From positions 15,564-79,563 of the forward strand of contig CAYMEV010000018.1 in the NCBI GenBank assembly GCA_964389675.1: a DNA stretch of 64,000 nt. The letters are read 5' to 3'. Positions 1-9,422 of this stretch are shown here, in pieces; positions within the stretch are counted from its first letter, which is position 1; each line of letters begins with the position of its first letter. Source of the DNA: CAYMEV01 sp964389675 [NCBI: uncultured Candidatus Sumerlaeota bacterium] (lineage in GTDB: Bacteria; CAYMEV01). The notes beneath the pieces were generated by a model. The model did no database searches, had not been told where the DNA came from, and saw only the letters and a list, made by a program, of their open reading frames with translations. The position numbers and the translations under genes are program-made.

Positions 1-48
1 GTATAAAAACAGCGAATCGTTCATGAAAATATACAGCGATGCAAAGGA

Positions 49-2184
49 TCAGACAGGAAGGTAGATAACGAATTCACTCCCCTTCGAAACCTCAGAGGCA
101 ACAAAGATATAGCCTCCGTGTTTCTTTATAATCGAGAATGCAACCGCAAGGCCAAGCCCGCTTCCGTGGCTCTTTGTCGTGAAATAAGGGTCAAATATCT
201 TATCGATATCCTTTTTATCTATGCCAATGCCATAATCCCTTATGGCAGCCTTTACATATTCACCGGGCCTTAAAAGCATTGCATCATCCCGGGTTGATGT
301 GTAATGGCTGAAGTTTATATCTACCCTTTTTTTACCAGGCATGGCTGCAACGGCATTAATAAGTATATTGTGGATTACCCTGCCGATCTGCTCAGAATCA
401 ATGCTTATATGGGGGACATGGTCTCTGCCTGATATGTTTATCTCTATATCATTCCCCGACCTTATCAGGTTTGCAGAATTCTCAAACAGCCTGATTAGAT
501 CATGCTTTTTCCTTACAAGCTCTCCCCCTTTTGCAAAGGACCCGAGCTCCCTGGTCAGGCTGTTTGCCCTCTGGCATGCCTCCTCGATAATGTCCAGGAT
601 ATGCGATATATCTTTGCTGTTGCCTGTTTTTGTGCGTAAAAGTTCGGAGTTTGCAAGTATTACTGTGAGTATGTTCGCAAAATCATGGCTTATTCCCCCG
701 GCAAGTATGCCGAGGCTTCTCAGCTTGCTTGTCTGGAGGTTCTCCTCCTGTACCCTTCTGATCTCTGAAATATCCCTGAATACGATTATAGAGCCGATTA
801 TACTGCCGTCCAGGTCCCTTATCGGGGCTATTGTCCCGCTTACTGCCATGCTTTTTCCCGATCTTGACACAAGGATCCTCGGGCCTTTTATATTCCCTAT
901 CTCCCTGAGCCTGATTGACTTTTCAACAAAGTTCTCCAGCTTGTCGCCCGATATTTCATCATAGATATTGAATACATCCCTGATATTTTCCCCGAGTGCC
1001 TCAGCTTCACTGTATCCTGTAAGATCCTGGGCTATATGGTTTATAAGCTCTATTTTGCCTTCCCTGTCCGATGCTATGATACCCTCGCCCATGGAGTCAA
1101 TAGTTATTGAAAGCCGGTTCTTCTGTTCATGCAGGTCCTTTTCATACCTTTTTTTATAGGAAATATCTCTAATTACAATGAGCCATCTGTCTTTTTCCTC
1201 CATCAGGATCCTGGTAACCCTCAACCTTACATTAAGCCTGTTGGCAAGCACCGCCTCAAATTCATTAAGTTTTATGATATCCTGCTCAGCCAGGCATTTT
1301 GCAAGTATGTCCTCCAGGAACAGGTCCCTTATATTGCCTGAAAGTACCTCTGCTTTGGATAATCCTGACATATCGGAGAATGTCTTGTTTACATCAAGGA
1401 CCGCGCCTTCCTTATCCATAAGGAGTATTCCGTCGGGAATAGTATTCATAAGGGTCTTCAGCCTCTTATTGCTGTCGCTTACAGCCTTTGACTGAAGTTT
1501 CAGGCCTTCATCCCTCTTCTTTATCTGCTGTGCCATTGTATTGAACCTGTCTGCTATGTCATGCAGTTCTTTGAACCTGAACATATTAAGGTCCATGCTT
1601 AACTGGTAACTGCCATCTATAATGCTTTGTATCCTGCTGATAAGAAGCTTTATAGGGTTTTCCACAGTTTTCCTTATAATTATGCTGAATATAAGGGAAA
1701 GAGAAAGTATATAGATTATAACAGGAATGAAGAAGCTCCTGAAACGTTCAGTATTCTCCTGCAGTGCCGTATTATATGAGATCCCTGTCTCAAGCCTCCC
1801 TATCACCATACCATCATGATCTATATCTTTTCTTATCGTTTCTGCATTATCCATTCCTGTATTATTCTTCTTCTCATAGATAAGCTCATTGTTCTCATTA
1901 TATACACTGATACTGCTTATCATGCTTACCTGGCTGTATATATCGCATATGGCCCTGATCGAAGCATTGTCATAGGTGTACATGGGCACCTTCAGGACAT
2001 CAGAAAGGTATTTGGATATTGCCAGGGCATGCGTGTGTGTTTCATCCTTCACCCTTTGCTTTGATAAATGATAAAATGCAAAAAAATAGGTCATGGCAAC
2101 AGTGGCTATAACAAGCACAGTGATAACTATTATTATGGTTCTAAGGTTTTTCGGGTTTTTATATATTGCTTTCATGGTGATCAT
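49..2184 (-). CDS. Membrane sensor histidine kinase (HAMP-PAS-PAS-HisKA-HATPase)
   Basis: A 711-residue two-component sensor kinase that should autophosphorylate on His and pass the phosphate to a response regulator not seen in this window. Two membrane helices (about residues 17-37 and 152-171) bracket a periplasmic segment of about 110 residues. A HAMP linker follows (about 170-225), then two PAS domains (about 240-350 and 360-480), a HisKA H-box with GGISHDFAN (H500), and an HATPase_c domain with N-box (ILINAVAAMP), G1 (DYGIGIDKKD) and G2 (GSGLGLAVAFSIIKKHGG). All catalytic boxes look intact, so this is probably an active kinase of the NtrB/PAS type. The start overlaps the stop of the upstream binding-protein gene as ATGA, implying translational coupling. 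Inference: the periplasmic binding protein is the ligand-sensing partner. The gene ends just inside the left window edge; bases 1-48 hold nothing I can assign. Confidence 0.93.
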   Translation of the reverse strand: MITMKAIYKNPKNLRTIIIVITVLVIATVAMTYFFAFYHLSKQRVKDETHTHALAISKYLSDVLKVPMYTYDNASIRAICDIYSQVSMISSISVYNENNELIYEKKNNTGMDNAETIRKDIDHDGMVIGRLETGISYNTALQENTERFRSFFIPVIIYILSLSLIFSIIIRKTVENPIKLLISRIQSIIDGSYQLSMDLNMFRFKELHDIADRFNTMAQQIKKRDEGLKLQSKAVSDSNKRLKTLMNTIPDGILLMDKEGAVLDVNKTFSDMSGLSKAEVLSGNIRDLFLEDILAKCLAEQDIIKLNEFEAVLANRLNVRLRVTRILMEEKDRWLIVIRDISYKKRYEKDLHEQKNRLSITIDSMGEGIIASDREGKIELINHIAQDLTGYSEAEALGENIRDVFNIYDEISGDKLENFVEKSIRLREIGNIKGPRILVSRSGKSMAVSGTIAPIRDLDGSIIGSIIVFRDISEIRRVQEENLQTSKLRSLGILAGGISHDFANILTVILANSELLRTKTGNSKDISHILDIIEEACQRANSLTRELGSFAKGGELVRKKHDLIRLFENSANLIRSGNDIEINISGRDHVPHISIDSEQIGRVIHNILINAVAAMPGKKRVDINFSHYTSTRDDAMLLRPGEYVKAAIRDYGIGIDKKDIDKIFDPYFTTKSHGSGLGLAVAFSIIKKHGGYIFVASEVSKGSEFVIYLPV

Positions 2185-2963
2185 TCATATGGCTTAATAA
2201 GGGATCTATAGGCATCTTCATTCTTTATGCGGGAGATTGACTCATTGACCCTCTTTATGAGCTCAGGGTCTGTCTGCTTCGGGAAAAGAAGGTATCTGTG
2301 ATTTCCCTGGGGAGCGTCTTTGATGTATATCATTTCTGTATTTTCCGCAAGTTCGGGACTGCTTTCCAGTATAAACAGCGCTTCCTCCTTGCCCAGCATT
2401 GTATAATCAGTCCTGCAGGCATTTATCATTTTTATTATATTTAACGGGATCGAGCTTATCCGCTCAACCCTGCCGGAATATTCATCAATTGCCCTGTCAT
2501 ACCATTCACCATAGGAAAATCCGTCAACAAGGGTCAGCTTGTACCCTGAAGAAAGGATCTGGGCTATATCGGACGGATCATTGCATTGCATATGCTTCCG
2601 GCACAATATAAAGACATTCTCCTTGTCCTGGTAGATGCTCTCAGAAAACCGGTACTCCTCTTCCCTTTCTGCAGTCCTGAACCATCCGACAGAACATGCA
2701 TCATTCTCTTTTCTTAACTTCATCAGTATTCTCTTGGGCGGTATCTCTTCAAATTCATGATCAATGCCGGCATCATCCAGCACCATCCTTGTGATCTCCA
2801 CCAGGAAGCCTCCAGCTGTGCCATCGCTCAATTTTTCATAATAGGGAGGCCTGTGGAAGTAATATACGGTAAGTACAGGTGAATCTTCCCCATAGGATAC
2901 AGATACACAAAGGAGCATCAGGAGTAAAAGGACAGAGGGGATTTTTATCTTTATTGATTTCAT
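2181..2963 (-). CDS. Periplasmic solute-binding protein (SBP_bac_3 type)
   Basis: A 260-residue exported protein with an N-terminal signal peptide (basic MKSIKIKIP, then a Leu/Val-rich core, likely cleavage near residue 25). The body resembles bacterial family 3 extracellular solute-binding proteins: LTVYYFHRPPYYEK at the start of the mature domain, GTAGGFLVEITR, and a Gly/Tyr-rich closing half. No ABC permease or ATPase gene adjoins it. Instead it overlaps the start of a histidine kinase by 4 bp. Known in the family: such proteins either feed ABC importers or act as sensor domains (BvgS/HisJ-like). Inference: here it acts as a soluble sensor subunit for the kinase. The ligand cannot be predicted. 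Confidence 0.85.
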   Translation of the reverse strand: MKSIKIKIPSVLLLLMLLCVSVSYGEDSPVLTVYYFHRPPYYEKLSDGTAGGFLVEITRMVLDDAGIDHEFEEIPPKRILMKLRKENDACSVGWFRTAEREEEYRFSESIYQDKENVFILCRKHMQCNDPSDIAQILSSGYKLTLVDGFSYGEWYDRAIDEYSGRVERISSIPLNIIKMINACRTDYTMLGKEEALFILESSPELAENTEMIYIKDAPQGNHRYLLFPKQTDPELIKRVNESISRIKNEDAYRSLIKPYE

Positions 2964-2974
2964 ATCCTTATGTA

Positions 2975-3003
2975 ATTATACCTGATTATCAAAAAAAATT
3001 CAA
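2975..3003 (-). promoter_or_regulatory. Sigma-70-type promoter for the binding protein-kinase operon
   Basis: On the minus strand TTGAAT (2998-3003), a 17-base spacer and a perfect TATAAT (2975-2980). The predicted transcript start is near 2968, only about five bases before the ATG at 2963, and there is no well-spaced Shine-Dalgarno. The message may therefore be leaderless or nearly so. Confidence 0.75.
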
Positions 3004-3092
3004 CCTTTATTTTAGATCATTACTGCAGGGTCTCAGACAGGTATTCCAGAGCTGATATGCCATGGCCGGGCTAATGGAATAATAAAATGTTT

Positions 3093-3121
3093 TTGACAAA
3101 ACAGCTCAGTTGCTGTAGTTA
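3093..3121 (+). promoter_or_regulatory. Sigma-70-type promoter for the GT-C glycosyltransferase
   Basis: TTGACA (3093-3098), 17-base spacer, TAGTTA (3116-3121), followed by an AGGTG ribosome-binding site ahead of the ATG at 3158. It is divergent from the promoter at 2975-3003. Confidence 0.6.
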
Positions 3122-3157
3122 AGTATCAAAAATAAAAATAAGCCAGGTGAAACAGAT

Positions 3158-4780
3158 ATGAAGCTTACTTTCTTAAAGGATAAATCAGAGATATTATGCC
3201 TTATTGCATGTATTTTGTTCTACTGCATCCTCTGTTATTATATATCGCCGTTCGTTCCTGATGATGCATATATATCCTTCCGTTATGCCGAGAACCTTGC
3301 AGAGGGGAACGGCCTTACCTTCAACCCCGGGGAGAAGCCTGTTGAGAGTTATTCCAACTTTCTCTGGATACTCATAACTGCGGCTGCATTCTATCTTCAG
3401 CTGGATATATCGCTCTTTATCATCTATTTTGGTATGTTCCTGGGCATAATTTCCATCCTTGTATTTTACCATATTCTGAAAAATCTTGGTATGGACCCGG
3501 CAAAGAGAATAATACTGCTGATCCTTTTCAGCTTTTCGGGGCCGTTCATCCTATACTCTGTATCAGGCATGGAGACATCCCTGTACTGCCTTGTAATGCT
3601 CTTGATAATTGCATGCCTGGAGAGGATAATCAGAAAAGGCGGGCTGATATGGCATATCCTTCTGGCCGTCTTCTGCGTTATCCTTAATATGACAAGGCCC
3701 GAAGGTATAGTAATGTATTTCATTATACTGGGATTGCTCATTGTTTCCGGATTCATCCCCGAAAGGTTCCTGGACAGGAAGGTCAGCATTAATATTTCAA
3801 AAAGGTATATTATAACAGGAATTATCATTTTTCTATGCCTTCTTACTATCTACCAGGCATGGAGGATCAGCTATTTCGGAGAGGTATTCTCCACGCCCTT
3901 CCTGACAAAGAAGGGAGGCGGAAGAAGCCTTCTTTTCTCATACTATATCAATTTCCGCTGGTTCTTCCTTACACATAATATTCACTTTGCCCCCCTTGGC
4001 TATTATTACCTTCCGCTTTATATCCTTGGCCTGTACTCGGTTATTGCATCCTTTATCAGCAAAGGCAGGAAAATCCCCGTTTTTGAGGCTGCAGTGCTTT
4101 TGATCGTTATTGCATACAGCCTGTTCTATGTCAATTTTGTGGACTGGATGCCTGCAATGAGGTATTTTGTACCCTTTATCCCCCTCCTTCTTATTGTTTC
4201 CGGGGCGGGGCTTAAATTGCTTTTTGACTGGGAAAGGCCTCTTAGCAGGATACTTAATTATTCGGTTATAATACTTATCATATTCATCCTGAATTTTTCT
4301 TTTATAACTGCATTGAAGAGGGATGCTGTCAATCTGCAGGAATCAACACAGAAAAGCCTGAGGGCCATCGGGGAGTGGCTGAATGAAAACCTGCCGGAGG
4401 ATACGCTTTTTGCCATAAGCGATGCAGGGGCGGCCCCATTTTATTCAAAGCTTCCGGTATTTGACATAAACCCCTTTTCTCTTATTGACATAAATATTGC
4501 AAAGAACGGCTGGTCTGACGACTATTTCTTTGAGAAATCCCCTGATGTGGTTGCATTTGTATCTTTCTCAATAACAAGCCCTAATTTTTATGAAATGCAC
4601 TACAGGCTTTATTCAAATCCCAGGTTCCGGGAAAACTACAGGCTTATAGGCATAAGCCGTTATGACTGGTTCAGGGACAGGTCATACTGGGTATTTGTCC
4701 ATAATGATATCAGCCTGGATGAGGATGCAGCCAAGGCTTTTCCAAAAGGCCTGACATTCAGCCCGAAGTATCAGCAGTGA
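3158..4780 (+). CDS. Polytopic GT-C glycosyltransferase, AftB/ArnT-like
   Basis: A 540-residue integral membrane protein with about ten hydrophobic helices and a C-terminal extracytoplasmic domain of about 150 residues. Just after the first helix comes an acidic loop, [17 protein letters not shown], followed by [19 protein letters not shown]. This DDAYIS...G.G..FNPGE..E.Y.NFLW pattern is typical of bacterial GT-C enzymes annotated as AftB-like or family 39, which take sugars from polyprenyl-phosphate donors on the outer face of the inner membrane. The paired Asp residues are the expected catalytic site. It has its own promoter and converges on the GT4 gene cluster, overlapping its first member by 10 bp at the 3' ends. 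Donor and acceptor are unknown. Inference: surface glycan assembly together with the adjacent GT4 genes. Confidence 0.8.
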   Translation: MKLTFLKDKSEILCLIACILFYCILCYYISPFVPDDAYISFRYAENLAEGNGLTFNPGEKPVESYSNFLWILITAAAFYLQLDISLFIIYFGMFLGIISILVFYHILKNLGMDPAKRIILLILFSFSGPFILYSVSGMETSLYCLVMLLIIACLERIIRKGGLIWHILLAVFCVILNMTRPEGIVMYFIILGLLIVSGFIPERFLDRKVSINISKRYIITGIIIFLCLLTIYQAWRISYFGEVFSTPFLTKKGGGRSLLFSYYINFRWFFLTHNIHFAPLGYYYLPLYILGLYSVIASFISKGRKIPVFEAAVLLIVIAYSLFYVNFVDWMPAMRYFVPFIPLLLIVSGAGLKLLFDWERPLSRILNYSVIILIIFILNFSFITALKRDAVNLQESTQKSLRAIGEWLNENLPEDTLFAISDAGAAPFYSKLPVFDINPFSLIDINIAKNGWSDDYFFEKSPDVVAFVSFSITSPNFYEMHYRLYSNPRFRENYRLIGISRYDWFRDRSYWVFVHNDISLDEDAAKAFPKGLTFSPKYQQ

Positions 4781-5964
4781 CCAGTAACCCTGTCAAAGAG
4801 CATATTATAGCTTTTCAGTATCCTGTCTGATGTATAGAATTTATTAACATAATCAAGGGCATTTTCACCCAGCTTTCTTCTCTGGTACCTGTCTGACAGC
4901 AGTCTTACAACAGAATCCCTGTAGCTGTTAAAATCACTGAACGGCAGTCCTGCATTCCCTTTCCTGATATGCCCCATTACAGGCCCGCAGCTTTCCCTGC
5001 CAATTACGGGGATACCATGGTAAAATGCCTCAAGGGCAATGATGGAAAGGCTCTCAAGATAGGAAGGGACAAGTACTGCAACTGCATTTTTTATAAGATC
5101 GTACTTGAGCCTTTCGGAAACGAAACCAAGGTATATAACGCTTTCATCCTCGATATCCAGTCTGCCGCTTCCAGTTGCTATCAGTTTTTCCCTTCCGAGG
5201 ACATGATGCCTGGACAGCTCCGTGTGGTATTCAAGTATGTCGAAAAACCCTTTCTGTTTGTCTATCCTTCCTGAATATAAAAAGTACCTTGTATTCTGAA
5301 TATCTATTTCAGGATCATCAGTGCCTGCAGGGGTATCTTCAGTTTTCATGCTGATCAGGGTATCAACAGGGATACCTTCTGTAATGAAATCATCTGTCTT
5401 GAGAAAGCCGTATCTTTTGAATGAATTTCTCTCCTCAGCTGTATTAAAGATAAAGCCCTTTGCCATGGGAAGCACTTTTTTATATATTTCAAGGCCAGCA
5501 GGCTTCTCCGGATGAAATGTCGGAATGAGTACCGCCCTTTTGGCATGCTCAAGGCCGTAAACTACAGGGTAATAAAGGTATGTATAGAACAGTGCTGTGT
5601 CATAATTGTTGATATTTCCCCTGATGTATTCAATCATTGCGGGGGCATATGGCCCCTGAGCCTCTATCCATTCACGCTCCTGGCTTTCCGTATGCTTTTG
5701 CCCGGAAAAGAATGCTTCAGAGTATCTGTTGAACTGCTCAATGTCCCTGGCCCTTTCAACCCTGAACCTGATGACCCTTATATCATCCTCGACGGATTCG
5801 CCCTCAGGGTAATGATTTTCCCATGTAATGTAATCCCTGGCGCAGGTAGTTATAACTGTTATATTATGCTGTCTTTTCAGCATCCGGGCTATTATCCTGC
5901 TGTGAAGCTCGCTTCCTCCGACAAGGTCCCTGCCGTATCTCTGAACAATGATGGCTATGTTCAT
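4771..5964 (-). CDS. GT4-family glycosyltransferase
   Basis: A 397-residue cytoplasmic GT-B fold glycosyltransferase. The N-terminal half opens with [21 protein letters not shown], the usual acceptor-side start with a Gly-rich loop. The C-terminal half has [16 protein letters not shown], then [23 protein letters not shown], matching the family 4 E-x7-E sugar-nucleotide binding motif (ESLSIIALE). It is the last gene of a three-gene minus-strand run and overlaps the end of the next one upstream by 4 bp. Its 3' end overlaps the convergent GT-C gene. Likely role is retaining transfer of a sugar to a surface polysaccharide or lipid-linked glycan; the sugar is not identifiable. Confidence 0.9.
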   Translation of the reverse strand: MNIAIIVQRYGRDLVGGSELHSRIIARMLKRQHNITVITTCARDYITWENHYPEGESVEDDIRVIRFRVERARDIEQFNRYSEAFFSGQKHTESQEREWIEAQGPYAPAMIEYIRGNINNYDTALFYTYLYYPVVYGLEHAKRAVLIPTFHPEKPAGLEIYKKVLPMAKGFIFNTAEERNSFKRYGFLKTDDFITEGIPVDTLISMKTEDTPAGTDDPEIDIQNTRYFLYSGRIDKQKGFFDILEYHTELSRHHVLGREKLIATGSGRLDIEDESVIYLGFVSERLKYDLIKNAVAVLVPSYLESLSIIALEAFYHGIPVIGRESCGPVMGHIRKGNAGLPFSDFNSYRDSVVRLLSDRYQRRKLGENALDYVNKFYTSDRILKSYNMLFDRVTGHC

Positions 5965-7019
5965 AGCGATGCAAGCTTCCTGATCATTTCAGACGCCCTC
6001 TTTCTCTGCTCATCCATTGAAAAATAGCCAAGCCTCCTGTTCTGGGAGGATATTACCGTATCAGCAAGGCCTTTTTCCGTCTTGATCCTGTATATAAGCT
6101 CGGCTATCTCGTGGAATTTTTTCTCTTTAAGCAGAATGCCCCCCTCGCCCATAGTTTCCGAAACTGCTCCTGCATCATATGCAATAACGGGGATCTGCGA
6201 ATAAAAACCCTCAAGCACCGGCACACAGAATCCCTCATGCTCGCTTAAGGATAAAAGCACCGTTGAATATCTCAGAAAGGTGGAAAGCTCCCTTTCAGAT
6301 ACCTTTCCTGTAAATACGATATCAGTCAGCCCCCAGGCTGATGCAAGCCGTACAAGAGCATTGTAATAATATTTATGGTCATTTATCTTGCCTGCTATCC
6401 AGAGCCTGCTCTTCGGGTAGAGCTTCAGCTTCAGAGGATTAAATGCCCTTATTGCATCCTCTATCCTCTTGTTTGGAGCCACACGCCCGAGGACAAGCAC
6501 ATTCAGATAATCCCCGAGGTGCCTTGCAAGGCATCTTTTAGGGGGCCTGTCAAGCCTGGAAAAATCAATGAAGACAGGATAGACCTCCACATTCTCATAC
6601 CCGTAGGAGCATAGAACCTCCATATTATAGGTGGAATCGGCTATGGCAAGGTCAATATGGCCTTTTAGGGATTCTATCTCCTTATAGCCGAGAGTGATAA
6701 TATTATAAAAGCGCTCGTCAATATCCTTAAAATAGGATGCAGGCGTAATATTGTGGAATACAAGCACCTTCCTGCCTTTCAGCCCTGTGAACCTGGCAGT
6801 TACCTCAGAAGGGAGGGCATAATGAAGTATATGTATATCATCCTCTCCGTCATCAATATCATCAAGGCCCCTTATTTCAATATTTGCATCAGGGTCGCTA
6901 TTGAGTGCATAGACACTGTTTTTTATGCCGGATTCACTTAAAAACCTGGAAAAGAGGATTATGGATTCGCCAATTGCATCATTCCTGTGGAGTACCGGTA
7001 TGAACTGATTAATTTGCAT
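5961..7019 (-). CDS. GT4-family glycosyltransferase (paralogue of its upstream neighbour)
   Basis: A 352-residue GT-B glycosyltransferase. Visible landmarks are VLVFHNITPASYFKD in the N-terminal half, VLVLGRVAPNKRIEDAIRAF at the domain junction, and SLSEHEGFCVPVLEGFYSQIPVIAYDAGAVSE carrying the E-x7-E motif. The start MQINQFIPVLHRNDAIGES closely parallels MAIVQFLPAFRMGDAIGSY of the gene at 7009-8082, and HNITPxxYF is shared, so the two are paralogues from duplication. It overlaps both neighbours (4 bp and 11 bp), indicating one transcript. Specificity unknown. Confidence 0.9.
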   Translation of the reverse strand: MQINQFIPVLHRNDAIGESIILFSRFLSESGIKNSVYALNSDPDANIEIRGLDDIDDGEDDIHILHYALPSEVTARFTGLKGRKVLVFHNITPASYFKDIDERFYNIITLGYKEIESLKGHIDLAIADSTYNMEVLCSYGYENVEVYPVFIDFSRLDRPPKRCLARHLGDYLNVLVLGRVAPNKRIEDAIRAFNPLKLKLYPKSRLWIAGKINDHKYYYNALVRLASAWGLTDIVFTGKVSERELSTFLRYSTVLLSLSEHEGFCVPVLEGFYSQIPVIAYDAGAVSETMGEGGILLKEKKFHEIAELIYRIKTEKGLADTVISSQNRRLGYFSMDEQRKRASEMIRKLASL

Positions 7020-8082
7020 CTAATCTATCCAGATATCCTTTCAGTATCTTTGAGAGGTCTTTTTTTAAGTATTCCCTGTACCACCTGTCCTGGTTTGCTA
7101 CAATGCTTTTTTTAAGCTCATTGTCCCTGCAGATCCTGTCAATCAGGAAGGCTGTCTTTAAGTGGTCTCTCTCATCAAGGAGCACCCCCCCGTAACCCAT
7201 GGTATATTTAAGCGCGCAGTCCCCTACTGAAACAACAGGGATGCCGGCTGTCATAGCCTCCATCACGGGCGCGCAGAAACCTTCATGAGCGCTCAGGCAC
7301 AGGAATATATCGGCTGAGCGGTAGACTGAGACCCACTGCCTCGCATCCGTAAAGCCTGTAAATACCACATCATCCAGCCCCAGCCTGTTTATCATGGAGA
7401 GTATGCTCAGATAGTAATGGGAAAAAAGCCCCTCCTTATCCCCCATCAGTATAAGCCTTGACTGAGGGTTCAGGGTCTTCTTATAGTGGTAGAAGACCTT
7501 TATGAGGTCCTCTATCCTTTTCTGGGGCGAGATCTTGCCTGTAAAGAGAATATTTACCCTGCCGTCATCAAACATCTTCTTGTATATCCTGCATGGTCTT
7601 ACCGCAAAAAGGTCTTCCCAGTTGATCGTAAGGGGAAGAAGGCAGGCATTTTCAAAGCCTGCTTCGGCCAGTTCTTCCCTGTTATACTCAGAATCGGCAA
7701 GGTAAAGGTCAAATTTGCCCTTCAGCGAAAGAAGCTCATCTCTTCCCTTCTTCACCTCCCTGTAGAGTATCCTGCTGTACATCCTGAAATATTCAGGGGG
7801 AGTGATATTGTGGTATATCATTATCTTCTTCTGGGGGAGCCCGAGTATATAATCAGTTATCTTTGATCCTATTGAAAAATGATAGATGATAGTATCATCC
7901 TCATTTTTCATATTGTCATATTTCCTGTAATACAGTGCCTTATCCATGGTATCATTATGGAAGAATTCGCAGAAGATAAGGCTTCTTTCCCCCCATGATT
8001 CTATGATCCGGTGAATATGCCATGTGTAGCTGCCGATGGCATCACCCATTCTGAATGCAGGCAGGAACTGAACTATTGCCAT
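7009..8082 (-). CDS. GT4-family glycosyltransferase, first gene of the cluster
   Basis: A 357-residue GT-B enzyme with IMIYHNITPPEYFRMY, ILFTGKISPQKRIEDLIKVF and CLSAHEGFCAPVMEAMTAGIPVVS (E-x7-E type motif). An upstream in-frame ATG at 8151 would add 23 residues, but I reject it. It lies in the -35 box of the promoter at 8123-8151, whereas ATG 8082 has a GGAAGG ribosome-binding site and gives MAIVQFLPAF, matching the N-terminus of the paralogue downstream. Three GT4 enzymes in a row suggest stepwise building of an oligosaccharide. Confidence 0.9.
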   Translation of the reverse strand: MAIVQFLPAFRMGDAIGSYTWHIHRIIESWGERSLIFCEFFHNDTMDKALYYRKYDNMKNEDDTIIYHFSIGSKITDYILGLPQKKIMIYHNITPPEYFRMYSRILYREVKKGRDELLSLKGKFDLYLADSEYNREELAEAGFENACLLPLTINWEDLFAVRPCRIYKKMFDDGRVNILFTGKISPQKRIEDLIKVFYHYKKTLNPQSRLILMGDKEGLFSHYYLSILSMINRLGLDDVVFTGFTDARQWVSVYRSADIFLCLSAHEGFCAPVMEAMTAGIPVVSVGDCALKYTMGYGGVLLDERDHLKTAFLIDRICRDNELKKSIVANQDRWYREYLKKDLSKILKGYLDRLDAN

Positions 8083-8122
8083 AATACCTTCCAGAAAAAT
8101 ATTTTCATCAAGACAATGCTGG

Positions 8123-8151
8123 AATATATAATCTTTATCAATAATTTTCAA
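8123..8151 (-). promoter_or_regulatory. Sigma-70-type promoter for the GT4 cluster
   Basis: Minus strand TTGAAA (8146-8151), 17-base spacer, TATATT (8123-8128). The transcript would start near 8116, consistent with translation from 8082. It stands back-to-back with the promoter at 8177-8205. Confidence 0.7.
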
Positions 8152-8176
8152 TATAATTATTATCGCTTAAAAATGC

Positions 8177-8205
8177 TTGAAATTTTTGTATTATGGGCTT
8201 ATCTT
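8177..8205 (+). promoter_or_regulatory. Sigma-70-type promoter for the first PilW-like gene
   Basis: TTGAAA (8177-8182), 17-base spacer, TATCTT (8200-8205). Its position rules out an upstream in-frame start at 8177 for the following gene and supports ATG 8240. Confidence 0.65.
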
Positions 8206-8239
8206 TATTGTAGTATATAAAATTGACAGGAGTTATAAA

Positions 8240-9343
8240 ATGAAACTGAATAAAGGCAATAAGGCTTTTTCACTGGTTGAACTGCTGATAAGCATTCTTC
8301 TTTTCGGGATCATATCAGCATCCATTATGATCACCATGTCAACATCCTTCAGGACAGCAATGGTGTCAAAAAATGTCAATGACATGACACAGAGCACCAA
8401 CAGCATATTTGAATCCATCAAGAAGGATATTGAGCTTGCCGGAACATTTGTCATGGGAGGGATGAACATACCCAATAATAACCCTACACGTGTTATAGGC
8501 GGGTTTGACAATGCAGGATGCAGGAACAACCTGGTCTCTGATGTACCTGTATTTGATGTAAGCGGTATCAATCAGCTCGGCGTCATACCAGCCGGGACAG
8601 ATACCATAGCTTTTGCTTTCATGAGGCCCCAGGAAGAGATGGGATTAATCGGGTGCGACCCGACTGCAGGCCCAATAGATGCCCCCGTTGAGCTTACAGC
8701 GGCTTATGATAATACTGCCGGCATGATGTTCCTGACAGTCGGAGACAATTCAGAGTTCATATGCCATTTCACGGGCAATACCCAGAGGCCCATTTTGGCT
8801 GTTATAATGGACAGGAGCAAGGGAATGCTTTCAGAGATATTTTCAGTAAGGAATATGCAGTTAAACAGGATAGACATAGCAAATGACGGTTTCAGCTCGG
8901 GCATACTCCTGGATTCATTCGATGCAGGCTCCATGGTTTACCTTCTTGGCTCAGCCCCAAATACAGGCAAGATAGAGTATTTCATCCTTGAAAGCTCGGA
9001 TGCAAACCCTGCTGACCCCAATACACCGCTGAGAAGCCTTGTAAAGAGGGTAAACAACAGGGAGATATTCCCCGTTGCAGATAATATAACAGACCTTCAG
9101 CTGACCTATTTCTTCACAAACGGCCTTGCCGGAAACCAGGTGACAGCCACCCCCGCAGCTGTACAGGTGGACATGACAGTCAGGTCACAGGAAATGATAA
9201 TCGGCGACCCGGGCTCAGCCCCTGATGTTGACCCTGTCACGGAGACAGACAGGGCAAGGTATTTCGAACACACCTATACATCCATAATAGCAATGACAGG
9301 CACTGTTTACAAGCCTGGATTTGATGTTGTCTATTATCCATAA
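8240..9343 (+). CDS. PilW/GspJ-like minor pilin, cassette A
   Basis: A 367-residue prepilin-like protein. The N-terminus is a class III signal: basic MKLNKGNKA, then FSLVELLISILLFGIISA, with Glu at +5 and the long hydrophobic helix. Residue -1 is Ala rather than the usual Gly. The start is ATG 8240 behind AGGAGT; the longer open frame from 8177 begins inside the promoter. The C-terminal region (KIEYFILES, DPNTPLR, NNRE, DPVTETDRARY) recurs in the protein at 12283-13404, so they are paralogues. Known: PilW/GspJ proteins sit in the tip complex of type IV pili or type II secretion pseudopili. It faces the PilX-like gene of the same cassette across a bidirectional terminator. Confidence 0.85.
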   Translation: MKLNKGNKAFSLVELLISILLFGIISASIMITMSTSFRTAMVSKNVNDMTQSTNSIFESIKKDIELAGTFVMGGMNIPNNNPTRVIGGFDNAGCRNNLVSDVPVFDVSGINQLGVIPAGTDTIAFAFMRPQEEMGLIGCDPTAGPIDAPVELTAAYDNTAGMMFLTVGDNSEFICHFTGNTQRPILAVIMDRSKGMLSEIFSVRNMQLNRIDIANDGFSSGILLDSFDAGSMVYLLGSAPNTGKIEYFILESSDANPADPNTPLRSLVKRVNNREIFPVADNITDLQLTYFFTNGLAGNQVTATPAAVQVDMTVRSQEMIIGDPGSAPDVDPVTETDRARYFEHTYTSIIAMTGTVYKPGFDVVYYP

Positions 9344-9371
9344 GATTGTTTTTAGCATTATCGTAAAACAT

Positions 9372-9404
9372 AAAAAAAGCCGGCAATTTATGCCGGCTTT
9401 TTTA
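9372..9404. terminator. Bidirectional intrinsic terminator
   Basis: Perfect GCCGGCA/TGCCGGC stem (9379-9385 with 9391-9397), five-base loop ATTTA, flanked by a run of seven A on the left and six T on the right. It can end transcripts from both directions between the convergent PilW-like and PilX-like genes. Confidence 0.92.
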
Positions 9405-9422
9405 TTTATTTTATTAGATATG

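Noticed and set aside
341-964. Plus-strand open frame opposite the histidine kinase
   Set aside because: Shadow of the kinase coding strand; no family resemblance and no ribosome-binding site.
8083-8151. Longer N-terminus of the first GT4 gene
   Set aside because: The upstream ATG falls in the -35 element of its own promoter; ATG 8082 has a proper ribosome-binding site and matches the paralogue.
8177-8239. Longer N-terminus for the first PilW-like protein starting at 8177
   Set aside because: The codon lies in the -35 box of a good promoter, and the prepilin signal requires the short basic leader starting at 8240.
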